In this document: in pieces, positions 17,773 through 26,981 of the stretch
Numbering within the stretch: the first letter of the stretch is position 1
How the letters are laid out: every line of letters begins with the position of its first letter
Assembly: GCF_902143515.1 (NCBI RefSeq)
Contig: NZ_CABFVD010000006.1
Location: 62,001-126,000 of the forward strand
Reading direction: 5' to 3'
From: Hathewaya massiliensis
GTDB lineage: Bacteria > Bacillota > Clostridia > Clostridiales > Clostridiaceae
Length of the DNA: 64,000 bases
Notes under the pieces: model-generated
Database searches by the model: none
What the model saw: the letters and a program-made list of their open reading frames with translations, nothing else
Told to the model about the DNA's origin: nothing
Position numbers and translations under genes: made by a program

Positions 17773-17807
17773 CTTCCTTATCTATGATTTTAACATAGAT
17801 AAGGAAG
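17773..17807. repeat. Perfect 14-bp inverted repeat upstream of the ISAs1-like remnant
   Basis: CTTCCTTATCTATG / CATAGATAAGGAAG with a 7-base loop. It covers what would be the ribosome site region of the transposase remnant. No T-run follows on the minus strand, so it is probably not a terminator. About 200 bp of unremarkable AT-rich DNA with a short TTATAG tandem (about 17897-17923) separate it from the HlyD-like gene. Confidence 0.5.
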
Positions 17808-18012
17808 TAAATTGTAGTAAAATTTATTCATGCGTTTGTCCTGAGTTTTTATCTTAGCAATAATATGATTATTAAAAATGCATTTAAGTTCTAGATAATT
17901 ATTATAGTTATAGTTATAGCTATAATTTGACTTAGAATTGCAGTTTTCAGAAGCTAAATTTTGACGTCCTACAAAAGGATTATTGTTGAACTAAATTAAC
18001 TTATACTAAAGA

Positions 18013-19449
18013 TCAAGAAGCACTTTTAAAATTTAGTTTTTCAAAAAAGTAATATAGCATTCTTGTCTTTCTTACGATTACTCTCGCTTCACAAGTGATA
18101 CCAACTTTTATTTCTGATTTTTCTCCATTACTTCTATATAAAGCATTCTTTTCTAGTGAACCTTCTCCAGTATAAAAGATATCACCATTTTGATTATTTA
18201 GTTTTGAATTTATACTCAAGTTTTTTATTTCACCCTTTAAAAATCCATACTCATTATATGGTAATGAATTAAAGCTATACTTTATTTCTTGTCCTTCTTT
18301 GAGATGCATTATATCTTTTTCTGCAATGAGCAATTCGATTTTATATTCATTGCTCTTTGGTAATATATATGCTATGATTGCTCCCGCTTCTACCATTACC
18401 CCGGATTGCAAATTAGTTTTAATGTCTATTTTTCCATCACTTTCAGATTTGACTTGACAGGTTTCAATATTTTTATTAATTTCTTTCAATTTGAAATCGA
18501 TTTGTTGTATTTCTCCATTAACTAAGGTTCTTTGTGCTTCTATATCCGCTAAGAAAGCCACTTTATTTTTCTCTTTTGATAAATATGCATTCTCATTAAA
18601 TTTATTTATGCTATTATCAATATCTTTCATTTGCATATTCAATTCATCAAGTGAGGTATATATTTGTAGCTTAAGATCACTCCTTAATTTTGTTAATTGT
18701 TTTTTATAACTTTCGATTTCTGCTTCTATCTGAAGTATTTGCTCATTTGGTACATTCTGTTCTTTAAAATTTTCTTTGCTTTTTTCTAATTGACTTATTT
18801 TGTTTTCTATTTCTTTTTTTGAAATTTGAAAATTATCAAATTGAATACTATAGATACTCTCTTGATTATTATGATTTTTATTCTCCTCTATAGACTTATC
18901 TAGTATTTTTAGACTCTGTATTTTGTTATTTAAATTTATTTTAGATGTAAGTAACCTATCTTTTTCTTGAACTACTACCATATTCCCCGGCTCATAAGTT
19001 TTATACTTATAGTAATATTCTTTTTCCTCCTCATGATCAGTAAAATAATTTTTATTAGCTTCTATGCTTTTTTTTAGTTTTTCTAAGTTTTTTAACTTTT
19101 TATTTAAGTTTATTTTTTGTTTATCTAAATTTTTTTTTTGGTTTTGTAACCTAGTATCATCTATTGTATATAGTAGGTCACCTTTTTTTACATCTTGTCC
19201 ATTCTTTAAATATATCTCTTTTACAGTCCCTGGAATGGGATTAGAAGCCGTAAAACTTTTCTCCTTAGTGGTCACAAATCCTGATACTTTAATGACAACT
19301 TCCTTCTCACTAAACCAAGCCCATAATAAAAAAGAAAATATTGCGAATAATAAAATATATATAAACATACTTACAAATTTATTAGGTTTCATCTCCATTA
19401 GTTCTCTACTATCACTAAGTTCTTCAATGTTTTCTATTTTATACTTCAC
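18013..19449 (-). CDS. HlyD-family secretion accessory protein of the lanthipeptide exporter
   Basis: A 478-aa membrane-fusion protein. One N-terminal TM helix (FVSMFIYILLFAIFSFLLWA, residues 25-44) is followed by a lipoyl-like hairpin (GTVKEIYLKNGQDVKKGDLL), long coiled coils (about residues 100-345) and a beta-barrel domain near the C-terminus. Such proteins pair with C39-ABC exporters of class II bacteriocins. The GTG start lies inside the 3' end of lanT (11-base overlap), so it is translationally coupled to it. HlyD partners are not part of the classic lanthipeptide LanT systems I know, which makes this pairing noteworthy. Confidence 0.85.
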   Translation of the reverse strand: MKYKIENIEELSDSRELMEMKPNKFVSMFIYILLFAIFSFLLWAWFSEKEVVIKVSGFVTTKEKSFTASNPIPGTVKEIYLKNGQDVKKGDLLYTIDDTRLQNQKKNLDKQKINLNKKLKNLEKLKKSIEANKNYFTDHEEEKEYYYKYKTYEPGNMVVVQEKDRLLTSKINLNNKIQSLKILDKSIEENKNHNNQESIYSIQFDNFQISKKEIENKISQLEKSKENFKEQNVPNEQILQIEAEIESYKKQLTKLRSDLKLQIYTSLDELNMQMKDIDNSINKFNENAYLSKEKNKVAFLADIEAQRTLVNGEIQQIDFKLKEINKNIETCQVKSESDGKIDIKTNLQSGVMVEAGAIIAYILPKSNEYKIELLIAEKDIMHLKEGQEIKYSFNSLPYNEYGFLKGEIKNLSINSKLNNQNGDIFYTGEGSLEKNALYRSNGEKSEIKVGITCEARVIVRKTRMLYYFFEKLNFKSAS

Positions 19450-21661
19450 AGTATTCTACCTCCTTAGCTATTAATTCCTTATCTTCATAACTTTCAGGAG
19501 CTTGTTGTTTCCATAGATTATAATATCTACCTTTCAGGCTTATAAGTTCTTTATTAGAACCACTCTCTATTATTTTTCCTTCCTCTAAAACATAAATAGT
19601 ATCACATTTAATGATAGTACTTAGTCTATGTGCAATGGTTATGGTTGTTATATCATTACTAAGTTCAAGTATTGTATTTTCAATAGCTTTCTCTGTTATT
19701 GAATCTAAATTACTTGTTGCCTCATCCATAATTAGTATTTCAGGCTCTCTTAATATGGCTCTTGCTATGGATAATCTTTGTTTTTGTCCACCCGAGAAAT
19801 TTGAACCATTTTCTTCAATTAAGGTATTATATCTTAAAGGTAAACTATTTATAAAATCATGTATTTGTGCTTTCTTGCAAGCTTCTATAATTTCCTCATA
19901 TGTTAAATAAGGATTCCCAAGTGTCAAATTCTCCATTATTGTTCCTACAAATAAAAAGGTTTCCTGGGATATATATGCTATTTTATCTCTTAACGCCTCA
20001 ATATTAATCTCCTTAATATTATATCCATTTATAAGCAATTCACCTTTTTCACATTGATAGAAATTCATTAATAACTTAGCTAAAGTTGTTTTTCCTGAAC
20101 CACTTTCCCCAACCAAAGCAACTTTTTGTCCTTGTTTAATTTTCAAATTTATATTTTTTAATACAAGATTTCTCGAACCATATCTGAAATCTATATCCTT
20201 AAACTCTATTGTACCTTTTAATGTTTTAGGCTTTATCTTTTTATTTTCGTCAACTGATTTTTCTAAATTTAAATCTAATATTTCTGAAAGTCTTTCTGCT
20301 GCAACTACTGCTGTTTGTATAGCTGGCTGGAGACCTATTATATTTTCTATTGGATTTAAAAAGTATATTAATAAGGAATTAAAGGTTAATAATTCACCTA
20401 AACTTATTCTACCCTTTAATACTTGTGTTGTACCAATCCAAAGTATAACAATTGCAAATATCCCCTTAACTAAACTTTTTAACGAGTTTTGCCAATTATT
20501 TATAAAGCCATTACTAAGGGAATTTTTCATTAATTTTATAAACCTTTTTTCTGTTTCAAAATTAATCTCTGTCTCAGCATTAAATGCTTTTATTGTTTCT
20601 ATCCCATTTAAAGATCCAACTAAATATGAGGTTAACCTTGCATTACTTTCCATAGTAGCCCTATTAATTTTTTCAATTCTGTTCTTGAATGCGAAAACGA
20701 TTATTCCGTATAAAAATAGTGGTACTAAAGTAATCGTAAATAATAATGGACTCTGAGAATACAATATTGAGCCACCTATAATAACCATAAAAACATCTAT
20801 CATCATAGTAAGGGTTACCCCTGAAATAGCATTTCGTATACTAGATGCATCATTAAATCTCGAAATAATTTCACCAACTTCTCTTGTTGCAAAGAAATTC
20901 ATTGGTAAATTAATTACATGCTCATAGTATCCTAGCATCAATGGAATATCCAGTTTAGGACCTAAATGAATCAATAACTTTGTTCTAAATGCTTCCGTAA
21001 TGACTTTGAATATAAGCAGTATAATAAAACCTATTGAAATAGTATGTAATGATTGAGCCAAGTTATTAGGTACTATGCTATCGATTAATAATTGATAATA
21101 AAATGAACCTAAAATTCCAAATATAGTTATTATTATAGAAGATAGAAATATATTAATCAATAAGTTTTTTTGTGGCTTTAGTAAACTAAAAAATCTCGAA
21201 AACATACTATTGACTTCATTTCCTTGTTTAAATTTAGAAGTTGGAACCATTACAAATAGTATGCCTGTCCAAATATCAAAAAAATCTTTTGGTTTATATT
21301 TTACTATTCCACTTGCTGGATCTGCAATTAGTATTTCTGTTTTGCTTATTTTATGTATAACCACATAATGTAAGGTGGATTTATTTATAACTACATGCGC
21401 CATTGCCGGTAGGGGTACCCCTTTAAATAAATCTTCATAATTATTTACCTTAATTGCTTTTGCAGATAACCCAAGTTGTTTTGCTGACTTAATTATTCCT
21501 AAAGCGCTTGTTCCTATTTTATCAGTGCCAGCCATTTCCCTTAGTTTTGATATAGGGTACTTTAACCCATATTGCCTACATATTGTTGCTAAACAAGCAC
21601 ATCCACAATCTTTATAATCATGTTGTTTAACACAATAATACTTCTTGAATATATCTCTCAT
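19439..21661 (-). CDS. lanT: LanT-type bifunctional peptidase-ABC exporter
   Basis: A 740-aa exporter. An N-terminal C39 peptidase (residues 1-140) has the Gln/Cys pair in QHDYKDCGCACL (Cys19), the His in LHYVVIHKI and the Asp in IADPASG. Then comes a six-helix membrane domain (about 165-450) and an ATPase domain with Walker A GESGSGKTTLAKLL near residue 517, signature FSGGQKQRLSIARAILR and Walker B ILIMDEATSNLD. Known C39 exporters cut leaders after Gly-Gly while exporting the peptide, and both precursors here end their leaders in DGG. It follows the flavoprotein gene after a terminator-like hairpin. Confidence 0.93.
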   Translation of the reverse strand: MRDIFKKYYCVKQHDYKDCGCACLATICRQYGLKYPISKLREMAGTDKIGTSALGIIKSAKQLGLSAKAIKVNNYEDLFKGVPLPAMAHVVINKSTLHYVVIHKISKTEILIADPASGIVKYKPKDFFDIWTGILFVMVPTSKFKQGNEVNSMFSRFFSLLKPQKNLLINIFLSSIIITIFGILGSFYYQLLIDSIVPNNLAQSLHTISIGFIILLIFKVITEAFRTKLLIHLGPKLDIPLMLGYYEHVINLPMNFFATREVGEIISRFNDASSIRNAISGVTLTMMIDVFMVIIGGSILYSQSPLLFTITLVPLFLYGIIVFAFKNRIEKINRATMESNARLTSYLVGSLNGIETIKAFNAETEINFETEKRFIKLMKNSLSNGFINNWQNSLKSLVKGIFAIVILWIGTTQVLKGRISLGELLTFNSLLIYFLNPIENIIGLQPAIQTAVVAAERLSEILDLNLEKSVDENKKIKPKTLKGTIEFKDIDFRYGSRNLVLKNINLKIKQGQKVALVGESGSGKTTLAKLLMNFYQCEKGELLINGYNIKEINIEALRDKIAYISQETFLFVGTIMENLTLGNPYLTYEEIIEACKKAQIHDFINSLPLRYNTLIEENGSNFSGGQKQRLSIARAILREPEILIMDEATSNLDSITEKAIENTILELSNDITTITIAHRLSTIIKCDTIYVLEEGKIIESGSNKELISLKGRYYNLWKQQAPESYEDKELIAKEVEYCEV

Positions 21662-21837
21662 TTTTCACCTCATCATATTTAAAATAGCACACTAAAATTT
21701 CTGTTAGGATTGGAAATTTTATATTCACTTTTTAGTAAAATCACTATTACCTTAGTATTTCGAAGTTTATATAACTATAAGGCAATAACCTAAATAATTG
21801 GTATTCTTTATGATTATTTAAAAACACCGTTAAAATG

Positions 21838-21873
21838 AAAGTAGACACGGAAAATTACCACTATGCCTACTTT
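21838..21873 (-). terminator. Terminator between the flavoprotein gene and lanT
   Basis: Stem AAAGTAGACA / TGCCTACTTT (one G-T-like mismatch) with a loop. It lies 25 bp after the flavoprotein stop, which suggests lanM-flavoprotein and lanT-hlyD are at least partly separate transcripts. Confidence 0.55.
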
Positions 21874-21898
21874 TATTTTATAATTATTTATACCATAC

Positions 21899-22618
21899 CT
21901 ACTTTACTTTTTGAACAATATTAAGCACTTCTTCGAAATTATTACATTTAATCAATCCAGATTCGTTCCAGTATTTATATTCTGCAAATTCGTTACTCCC
22001 TTGTGCTTCTACCGCAATTTTATTCGCTTTAAATATTAATTCTAGTGACGGATCCGTTTCAACCTTTTTACCATTTACATATTCTGTTAGTATGCTAGAA
22101 CATTTTTCTATTGAGTTAATAATTTTTTCATTCTCCTCATATGGAACTACACCAAACTCACCAACAACTTTAATCCCCATATAAGTCATTACTTTATGAA
22201 GATATTTTGCTGTTAAATCTAATCCATTTCCAGATGAAGTTGCAATTACAATACCTGCTTTTCCAGACAATATTAATAAATGTGTCCAATAACTAATTCT
22301 ATCTATAAAGACTTTCATATCTCCAGTTACATTATGTAAATAAACTGGACTAGCTAAAATTATAAAATCAGCACTTAACATTTTTGATTTAATTATTTCC
22401 ATATCATCATTTTTGTCTTGAGGACATTTCCCATTGAAAAAACATTTGTTACACCCCATGCAATTATTGATTTTAGAAGAATTAGCTGTATACAAATCTA
22501 CCTTAACATTTTCTTTTCCTACTGTTTCAATTGTTTTATTAATTACTTCACATACATATTTAAACGTATTTGATTTTCTTCCCACTCTACTTCCTACATA
22601 AGCAAATATTCTTTTCAT
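21899..22618 (-). CDS. FMN-reductase-like iron-sulfur flavoprotein in the lanthipeptide cluster
   Basis: A 239-aa flavodoxin-fold protein of the NADPH-dependent FMN reductase / iron-sulfur flavoprotein kind. The FMN site is at GSRVGRKSNTFKYV and ASPVYLHNVTGDMKVFIDR. A Cys cluster CMGCNKCFFNGKCP (about residues 53-65) is of the type seen in iron-sulfur flavoproteins. The ATG ending at 22618 was chosen because GGAGG precedes it. It lies about 50 bp downstream of lanM on the same strand, so it probably belongs to the biosynthetic operon. Flavin-dependent reductases that turn dehydroalanine into D-alanine are known in some lanthipeptide clusters (LanJ enzymes). That role here is a guess from position, as the family is not the one I know for that reaction. 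Confidence 0.85.
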   Translation of the reverse strand: MKRIFAYVGSRVGRKSNTFKYVCEVINKTIETVGKENVKVDLYTANSSKINNCMGCNKCFFNGKCPQDKNDDMEIIKSKMLSADFIILASPVYLHNVTGDMKVFIDRISYWTHLLILSGKAGIVIATSSGNGLDLTAKYLHKVMTYMGIKVVGEFGVVPYEENEKIINSIEKCSSILTEYVNGKKVETDPSLELIFKANKIAVEAQGSNEFAEYKYWNESGLIKCNNFEEVLNIVQKVK

Positions 22619-22666
22619 AATAACCTCCATTTTCCGCTAAAAAGTTATCCATATTCCCCACTTCTT

Positions 22667-25600
22667 CTACTCTAATCCTAATATATTAGGCATTTCCTTT
22701 TCTCTTCCTACCCTTAATATTTCATAAGCTATACCAGATAATCCTACCATAAATCCATTATATTCATTTTCTTTAAATGCTTCTGTTTTCATTAATTCTG
22801 CTACGAAATCTACTATTTCTTCTATGGTAGCGACTGCTTGATTGTAAAGTTCTTCATCCTTTAAAACAACAGCAGCTTCTTTTAAAATAACCATATTTCC
22901 CATATCTCCATGACATAAAGAAATATCACTATTTAAACCATTTTCAATTATTTTCTGTATTGCTATCCTTATTTCAGTACTTATTTTTTGATCTTCATAT
23001 CCTAAACTTTTAATCTGTATCTTACTTAATAAAATTCCTGGAGCACCATGGCACCATCCACATGTAAAATGCTGTTCATGAATAGATCTACGCCAATCCT
23101 TATCTTTCTCTGAATACATTGATCTTTCATATAGTAGCGCTTCTTCAATTAACTTAAGCACCCTCGTATTATTGGTAGCACTATGCCATCTATATAATTG
23201 AGCAATTATGCCTGCATTTCCGTGTGAGTATCCTACATATCCTTTTTCACTCCACGAAATTCCTGGTTTTCCTTCTACTTCAACCTTTATATTGTTTAGT
23301 TTTTCAAATATTTTTTCACCTATAGCTAGCACCTTACTTTTTATGGACTCATTCTTTGTTTTTTCATATATAGAAATCATAACTCCTAAATTTCCAGATC
23401 CATTAATTATATCTTCAGTTTCAACATTATTTATGTTGTAATCTATCATGTCTAAAATATTCAAAATTTTATTTACATAGGTATTAGACTGATTAGACTC
23501 ATCAATATAAAATAACGCATAGGCTGTTCCCCCTAATCCATTAAATGCACCTGTTTTTAGTTTGGTTATGCGTTTAAATTCTTCTTCTTTAGGTATTGTT
23601 TCTAGTATCGATGCAACAATTTCTCCCGTTACTTCTTTATATTTTGAAATCTTTGAGACTTTCCATAAATAATTATAGAATAATGCGATCCCAGATAATC
23701 CAGAATAAATATCTCCACATGCATTATCAAATATGTTAAAGCCTAAACCAATATCTTGTGACTCTAACCATGTCCTGCTTACAATTCCTGATTTTTCACC
23801 TGTTATGCTGCGTTGTAACATATAATCTGCTATTTTTATTGCTGCTTTTACTAGATAGTCTTCCTCATATTTTCTTTTAGCATTATGGTGAAACTTTACA
23901 GGTGTTTTTATATGTCCTTTATACCCTTCTTCCCTAAAAGATGTATTGATGGCTGCTATTTGCCTATACATCCTTATGTCGCTCATCTCTTCTATTTTAT
24001 TTAGTACTTTCTCCATGGTGCTTTCTTTAAATTTTGTATCTATATTACGTAAGTAAGCATTATGTATTTGCTTTCCATCTACATCTATTGTAAAGTAAGG
24101 AATATCTCCTTGCAACATTTCCTTAATTTCTAATCCTACCATTTTATGATTTTTGTCTTGATACCCTGTTGCAATTCTGTGTAAAAAAATGTATCTCTCT
24201 GCATAGCTAGTTAATAAATCTGGATGATAACTACTAAATAAAAGTTGTGCATACACATTTGTTGCCCTATATAATACTCTGATTTCGCAATCTCCAAAAA
24301 GAGATTGTACTTTATTTCTATACACATCTTTATTTTCTAATATCCATGTGTACATTTCTTTAAACCCACATATTATTTCTTCTTTATATCCTCTAGCATC
24401 CACTACTTTTTCACCGTATACTGGATTATTACTTTTAGGATTTATTTTTCCATATCGTTTTACAACTCTTACTTCATCTGTTCCATAATTTTCAATGTAT
24501 TTACCTTTGAAAGGAGACTCTTGTTCTTCCGTAGCTCCTAAACCACCTATCTCTAAAATTTTATCATTTTTAAGATTTATGATCTTTGAAGGCAATAAGT
24601 GCGTACTAGTAACAGATCCTCTAACTTCTCTTAGGGCTACTTCTATAGCCGATTGTACAGAAGTATCATTGTGTATGTCTGGATGCATAAGTGTTTCTAA
24701 ATCTATTAACACAGGCATATCTTTATGTGCTATAATGTTTTCATAATGCATGTCATTTCCATTTAATGTATGTAATAAACATAACATTCTTCCTATTTTA
24801 TAATAAAAACATCCTAACTCTTCTTCATTCTCACATTCTATATGCTCAATAAACTCTGCCCATCCTGCATCCTCAATGGTATATACTTTACCAGCCAAGA
24901 GCGTTTCTCTTGAATTACCCGTTATTTTTAAATCATTTACCCATTGTATAAGATCATAGTATTTTTTATCTATATCTAAATTATGTGGTTTATATATAAA
25001 AATTTTATTCGTATCAAAAACAAGCTTGACTACAGATTTACCCTTATTATGCGTATCTCCTTCACCCATATGTATTTCTTTGATTTTTCCGACTTTTTCA
25101 TTATTATTCAAACAAGCTTCAATATTAGGAAGCTCCCTTTGGGTATCATGTATAATTTTAATAGCAAAATCTACGGCATATTTTGCTTTTAGATCTAGTA
25201 TTCTTGTAAGTTCCGGATAATTCAAATATATTTCCCTTCTGTAATTATTATCTTTTAATAATACATCTGAAAAATACTTTCCTCTCGCTTCTTTTGAATC
25301 ACCTTTTAATAAATTCTCTTGTTTTGCATAGTAAAGTTCTACTATTATAGTTTGATACGCTATTTGATTTAACTGACCTAATATGGATGATATTGTTTGT
25401 AGTAAAAACACCTCTACGTCATATATTATAGGGCAATTCTTAACTTCTTCTATGAGTTTATCTATGTATTTTTTTAAAATAGGTTCAAAAAAATGTACCC
25501 AATGATTATTATCTTTTATGATTTCAAATACTTTTTTAAAATCAGTTTCATTTTTTATTTCATCCCATACCAGTGCATCTACTATCTTAGTATCAATATT

Positions 25601-25789
25601 TTTATTTTCGTCTATAATTCTATTGAAATTTGTATCTGATATTGTTTCTAACATTTTATTAATATCTTCTGTAGTTACTTTTTCGTCAAAAAAAGTTCTC
25701 CAATAACTTATCAACTCTTCGTTAGATATCTTTTCTACATACTCACTCATATATCTTCTGCTACTCAAAATATGAACAAATATACCCAT
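22667..25789 (-). CDS. lanM: Class II lanthipeptide synthetase LanM
   Basis: A 1040-aa bifunctional enzyme that dehydrates Ser/Thr and closes thioether rings. The N-terminal dehydratase (DUF4135-like) has KPHNLDIDKKYYDL near residue 268, HTLNGNDMHYEN near 345 and VLIDLETLMHP near 366. The C-terminal LanC-like cyclase has YSHGNAGI near 856, CGWCHGAPG near 909 and SLCHGDMGN near 960. The last two supply the zinc Cys/Cys-His ligands. The length fits LanM (900-1100 aa). The start is uncertain: MSEYVEK at codon 14 (ATG ending at 25750) is a good alternative, as neither start has a strong ribosome site. It is separated from the precursor genes by a TnpB remnant. Confidence 0.95.
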   Translation of the reverse strand: MGIFVHILSSRRYMSEYVEKISNEELISYWRTFFDEKVTTEDINKMLETISDTNFNRIIDENKNIDTKIVDALVWDEIKNETDFKKVFEIIKDNNHWVHFFEPILKKYIDKLIEEVKNCPIIYDVEVFLLQTISSILGQLNQIAYQTIIVELYYAKQENLLKGDSKEARGKYFSDVLLKDNNYRREIYLNYPELTRILDLKAKYAVDFAIKIIHDTQRELPNIEACLNNNEKVGKIKEIHMGEGDTHNKGKSVVKLVFDTNKIFIYKPHNLDIDKKYYDLIQWVNDLKITGNSRETLLAGKVYTIEDAGWAEFIEHIECENEEELGCFYYKIGRMLCLLHTLNGNDMHYENIIAHKDMPVLIDLETLMHPDIHNDTSVQSAIEVALREVRGSVTSTHLLPSKIINLKNDKILEIGGLGATEEQESPFKGKYIENYGTDEVRVVKRYGKINPKSNNPVYGEKVVDARGYKEEIICGFKEMYTWILENKDVYRNKVQSLFGDCEIRVLYRATNVYAQLLFSSYHPDLLTSYAERYIFLHRIATGYQDKNHKMVGLEIKEMLQGDIPYFTIDVDGKQIHNAYLRNIDTKFKESTMEKVLNKIEEMSDIRMYRQIAAINTSFREEGYKGHIKTPVKFHHNAKRKYEEDYLVKAAIKIADYMLQRSITGEKSGIVSRTWLESQDIGLGFNIFDNACGDIYSGLSGIALFYNYLWKVSKISKYKEVTGEIVASILETIPKEEEFKRITKLKTGAFNGLGGTAYALFYIDESNQSNTYVNKILNILDMIDYNINNVETEDIINGSGNLGVMISIYEKTKNESIKSKVLAIGEKIFEKLNNIKVEVEGKPGISWSEKGYVGYSHGNAGIIAQLYRWHSATNNTRVLKLIEEALLYERSMYSEKDKDWRRSIHEQHFTCGWCHGAPGILLSKIQIKSLGYEDQKISTEIRIAIQKIIENGLNSDISLCHGDMGNMVILKEAAVVLKDEELYNQAVATIEEIVDFVAELMKTEAFKENEYNGFMVGLSGIAYEILRVGREKEMPNILGLE

Positions 25790-25906
25790 ATAGAGATTAT
25801 TACTGCTCCACCGTACTCTGCCTTGCCTATGATACTACAGTTTATATAGTACTCCACAGTAGTTCATTCCCCAAATAGCTTTGGATACATATATACATTC
25901 GCTTGT

Positions 25907-26399
25907 CTATGCGATTTTGTATATTTTTACATTTTCTAAATTTATAGTAGCATTGTAATCTCTATCAAAAATAGAATTATGATCATTAATTCATTTCCAT
26001 TTAGTTTACACTTGTATTCAAGTTTAATTCTAAAATCATAGAGTTTTTGTCCAGCTACTACCTTAGACAAATGTTTATTCTTCATCATTCCTCTAATCTT
26101 TAAATTTTCAATAGTTATATAACTTGGTTTTTGCTTCACTATTTCATTAATTGTTTTATTAATATAATTAGTTCTTATGTTAGATAATTTTTGATGAACT
26201 TCCTGTACCTTTACTATTTGTTTTTGGATATTTTGCCTAGTAGATTCTCCTTTCTCTTTTTTGTTTTTTACTTCCAACCTCTCATATTTCCTTGAGAGTC
26301 TTCTTTGTTCACGTTTTAATTTCTTTTCTAACTTTTTTACACTTGTAGTTTTAGTAAAAATTCTACTATGAAAGTTTGTATATTTTTCTTCGTTATAGG
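25907..26399 (-). pseudogene. Degenerate TnpB (IS605/IS607 type) between precursors and lanM
   Basis: The minus strand reads KKLEKKLKREQRRLSRKYER, then a frame change, RQNIQKQIVKVQEVHQKLSN, PSYITIENLKIRGMMKNKHL and SKVVAGQKLYDFR. This is the middle of a TnpB with the RuvC Glu motif (TIENL). After a deletion of the zinc-ribbon region it ends DRDYNATINLENVKIYKIA and a stop at 25907. The piece following it (about 25830-25906), with GAATGAACTACTGTGGAG, resembles the right end and guide-RNA tail of such elements. It is dead as a nuclease and its guide cannot be defined. Confidence 0.78.
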
Positions 26400-26417
26400 C
26401 ATAATATTATATACAAT

Positions 26418-26455
26418 GGTAGTATATCTAGAGTTTTTACCCTAAATATACTACC
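26418..26455 (-). terminator. Terminator after the precursor genes
   Basis: 10-bp stem GGTAGTATAT / ATATACTACC about 45 bp past the stop of precursor 1. If it works, lanM needs its own promoter or readthrough. Confidence 0.55.
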
Positions 26456-26499
26456 TAAGCTAATTTCTTGTTATGTTAAAATTTTTTATATAGTTTTTT

Positions 26500-26751
26500 C
26501 TAACCACATAAGCATTCTACAGTAACAGTTGCAACTCCACCACAATTATATTTAGCTGTAGCTTTTTCATTTACCCATGTTAAACCAGCAGTAATCATTC
26601 CTGAAATCTTTATTGAAGCACAAATTTGAGATGAGCCTCCATCGATATTTTCAAGGTTTTGCTCTTCAATTTCTTCACCAAGACTTCCGATTACATCATT
26701 AAACTCTTCCATATTATTTCTCAATAACGGATTTCTTTTTGAAAAATTCAA
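26500..26751 (-). CDS. lanA1: Lanthipeptide precursor 1 (83 aa, TTG start)
   Basis: The leader of 39 residues (MNFSKRNPLLRNNMEEFNDV... ending ENIDGG) is cut after Gly-Gly. The core is 44 residues, beginning SSQICASIKISGM, with four Cys (core positions 5, 31, 41, 43) and nine Ser/Thr. The end CGGVATVTVECLCG carries TVTVECLC. This matches the lipid II-binding ring of mersacidin (TLTSECIC) and of alpha-peptides of two-component lantibiotics. Core Thr36-Cys41 and Thr38-Cys43 are the likely rings there. The start codon is TTG with a purine-rich AGAAGGG site, weaker than that of precursor 2. The leader is nearly identical to precursor 2, so both are substrates of the same LanM and LanT. Confidence 0.9.
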   Translation of the reverse strand: MNFSKRNPLLRNNMEEFNDVIGSLGEEIEEQNLENIDGGSSQICASIKISGMITAGLTWVNEKATAKYNCGGVATVTVECLCG

Positions 26752-26981
26752 TTTTTTCCCTTCTCTCTTTCATATTTTAAAAAGCGAATGATTGTTAATA
26801 CCAATCACAGAATTAATAACATTATTTCAGATTATTTATATTGCCATGATTATTATTACAAGATTAAAGCGTTTTCTTGATTGCATTTTGAATAGTAAAT
26901 TTAAACTACTTGCAAAGTAGTGTTAAAAATACTTAGCACTAAACTACTGCTTGTATGCTTTTTCATATACAAATAAAGATT

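Noticed and set aside
25942-26277. A 111-codon frame as a member of the lanthipeptide cluster
   Set aside because: Its sequence is the middle of a TnpB, with frameshifts on both sides and the zinc-ribbon part deleted.
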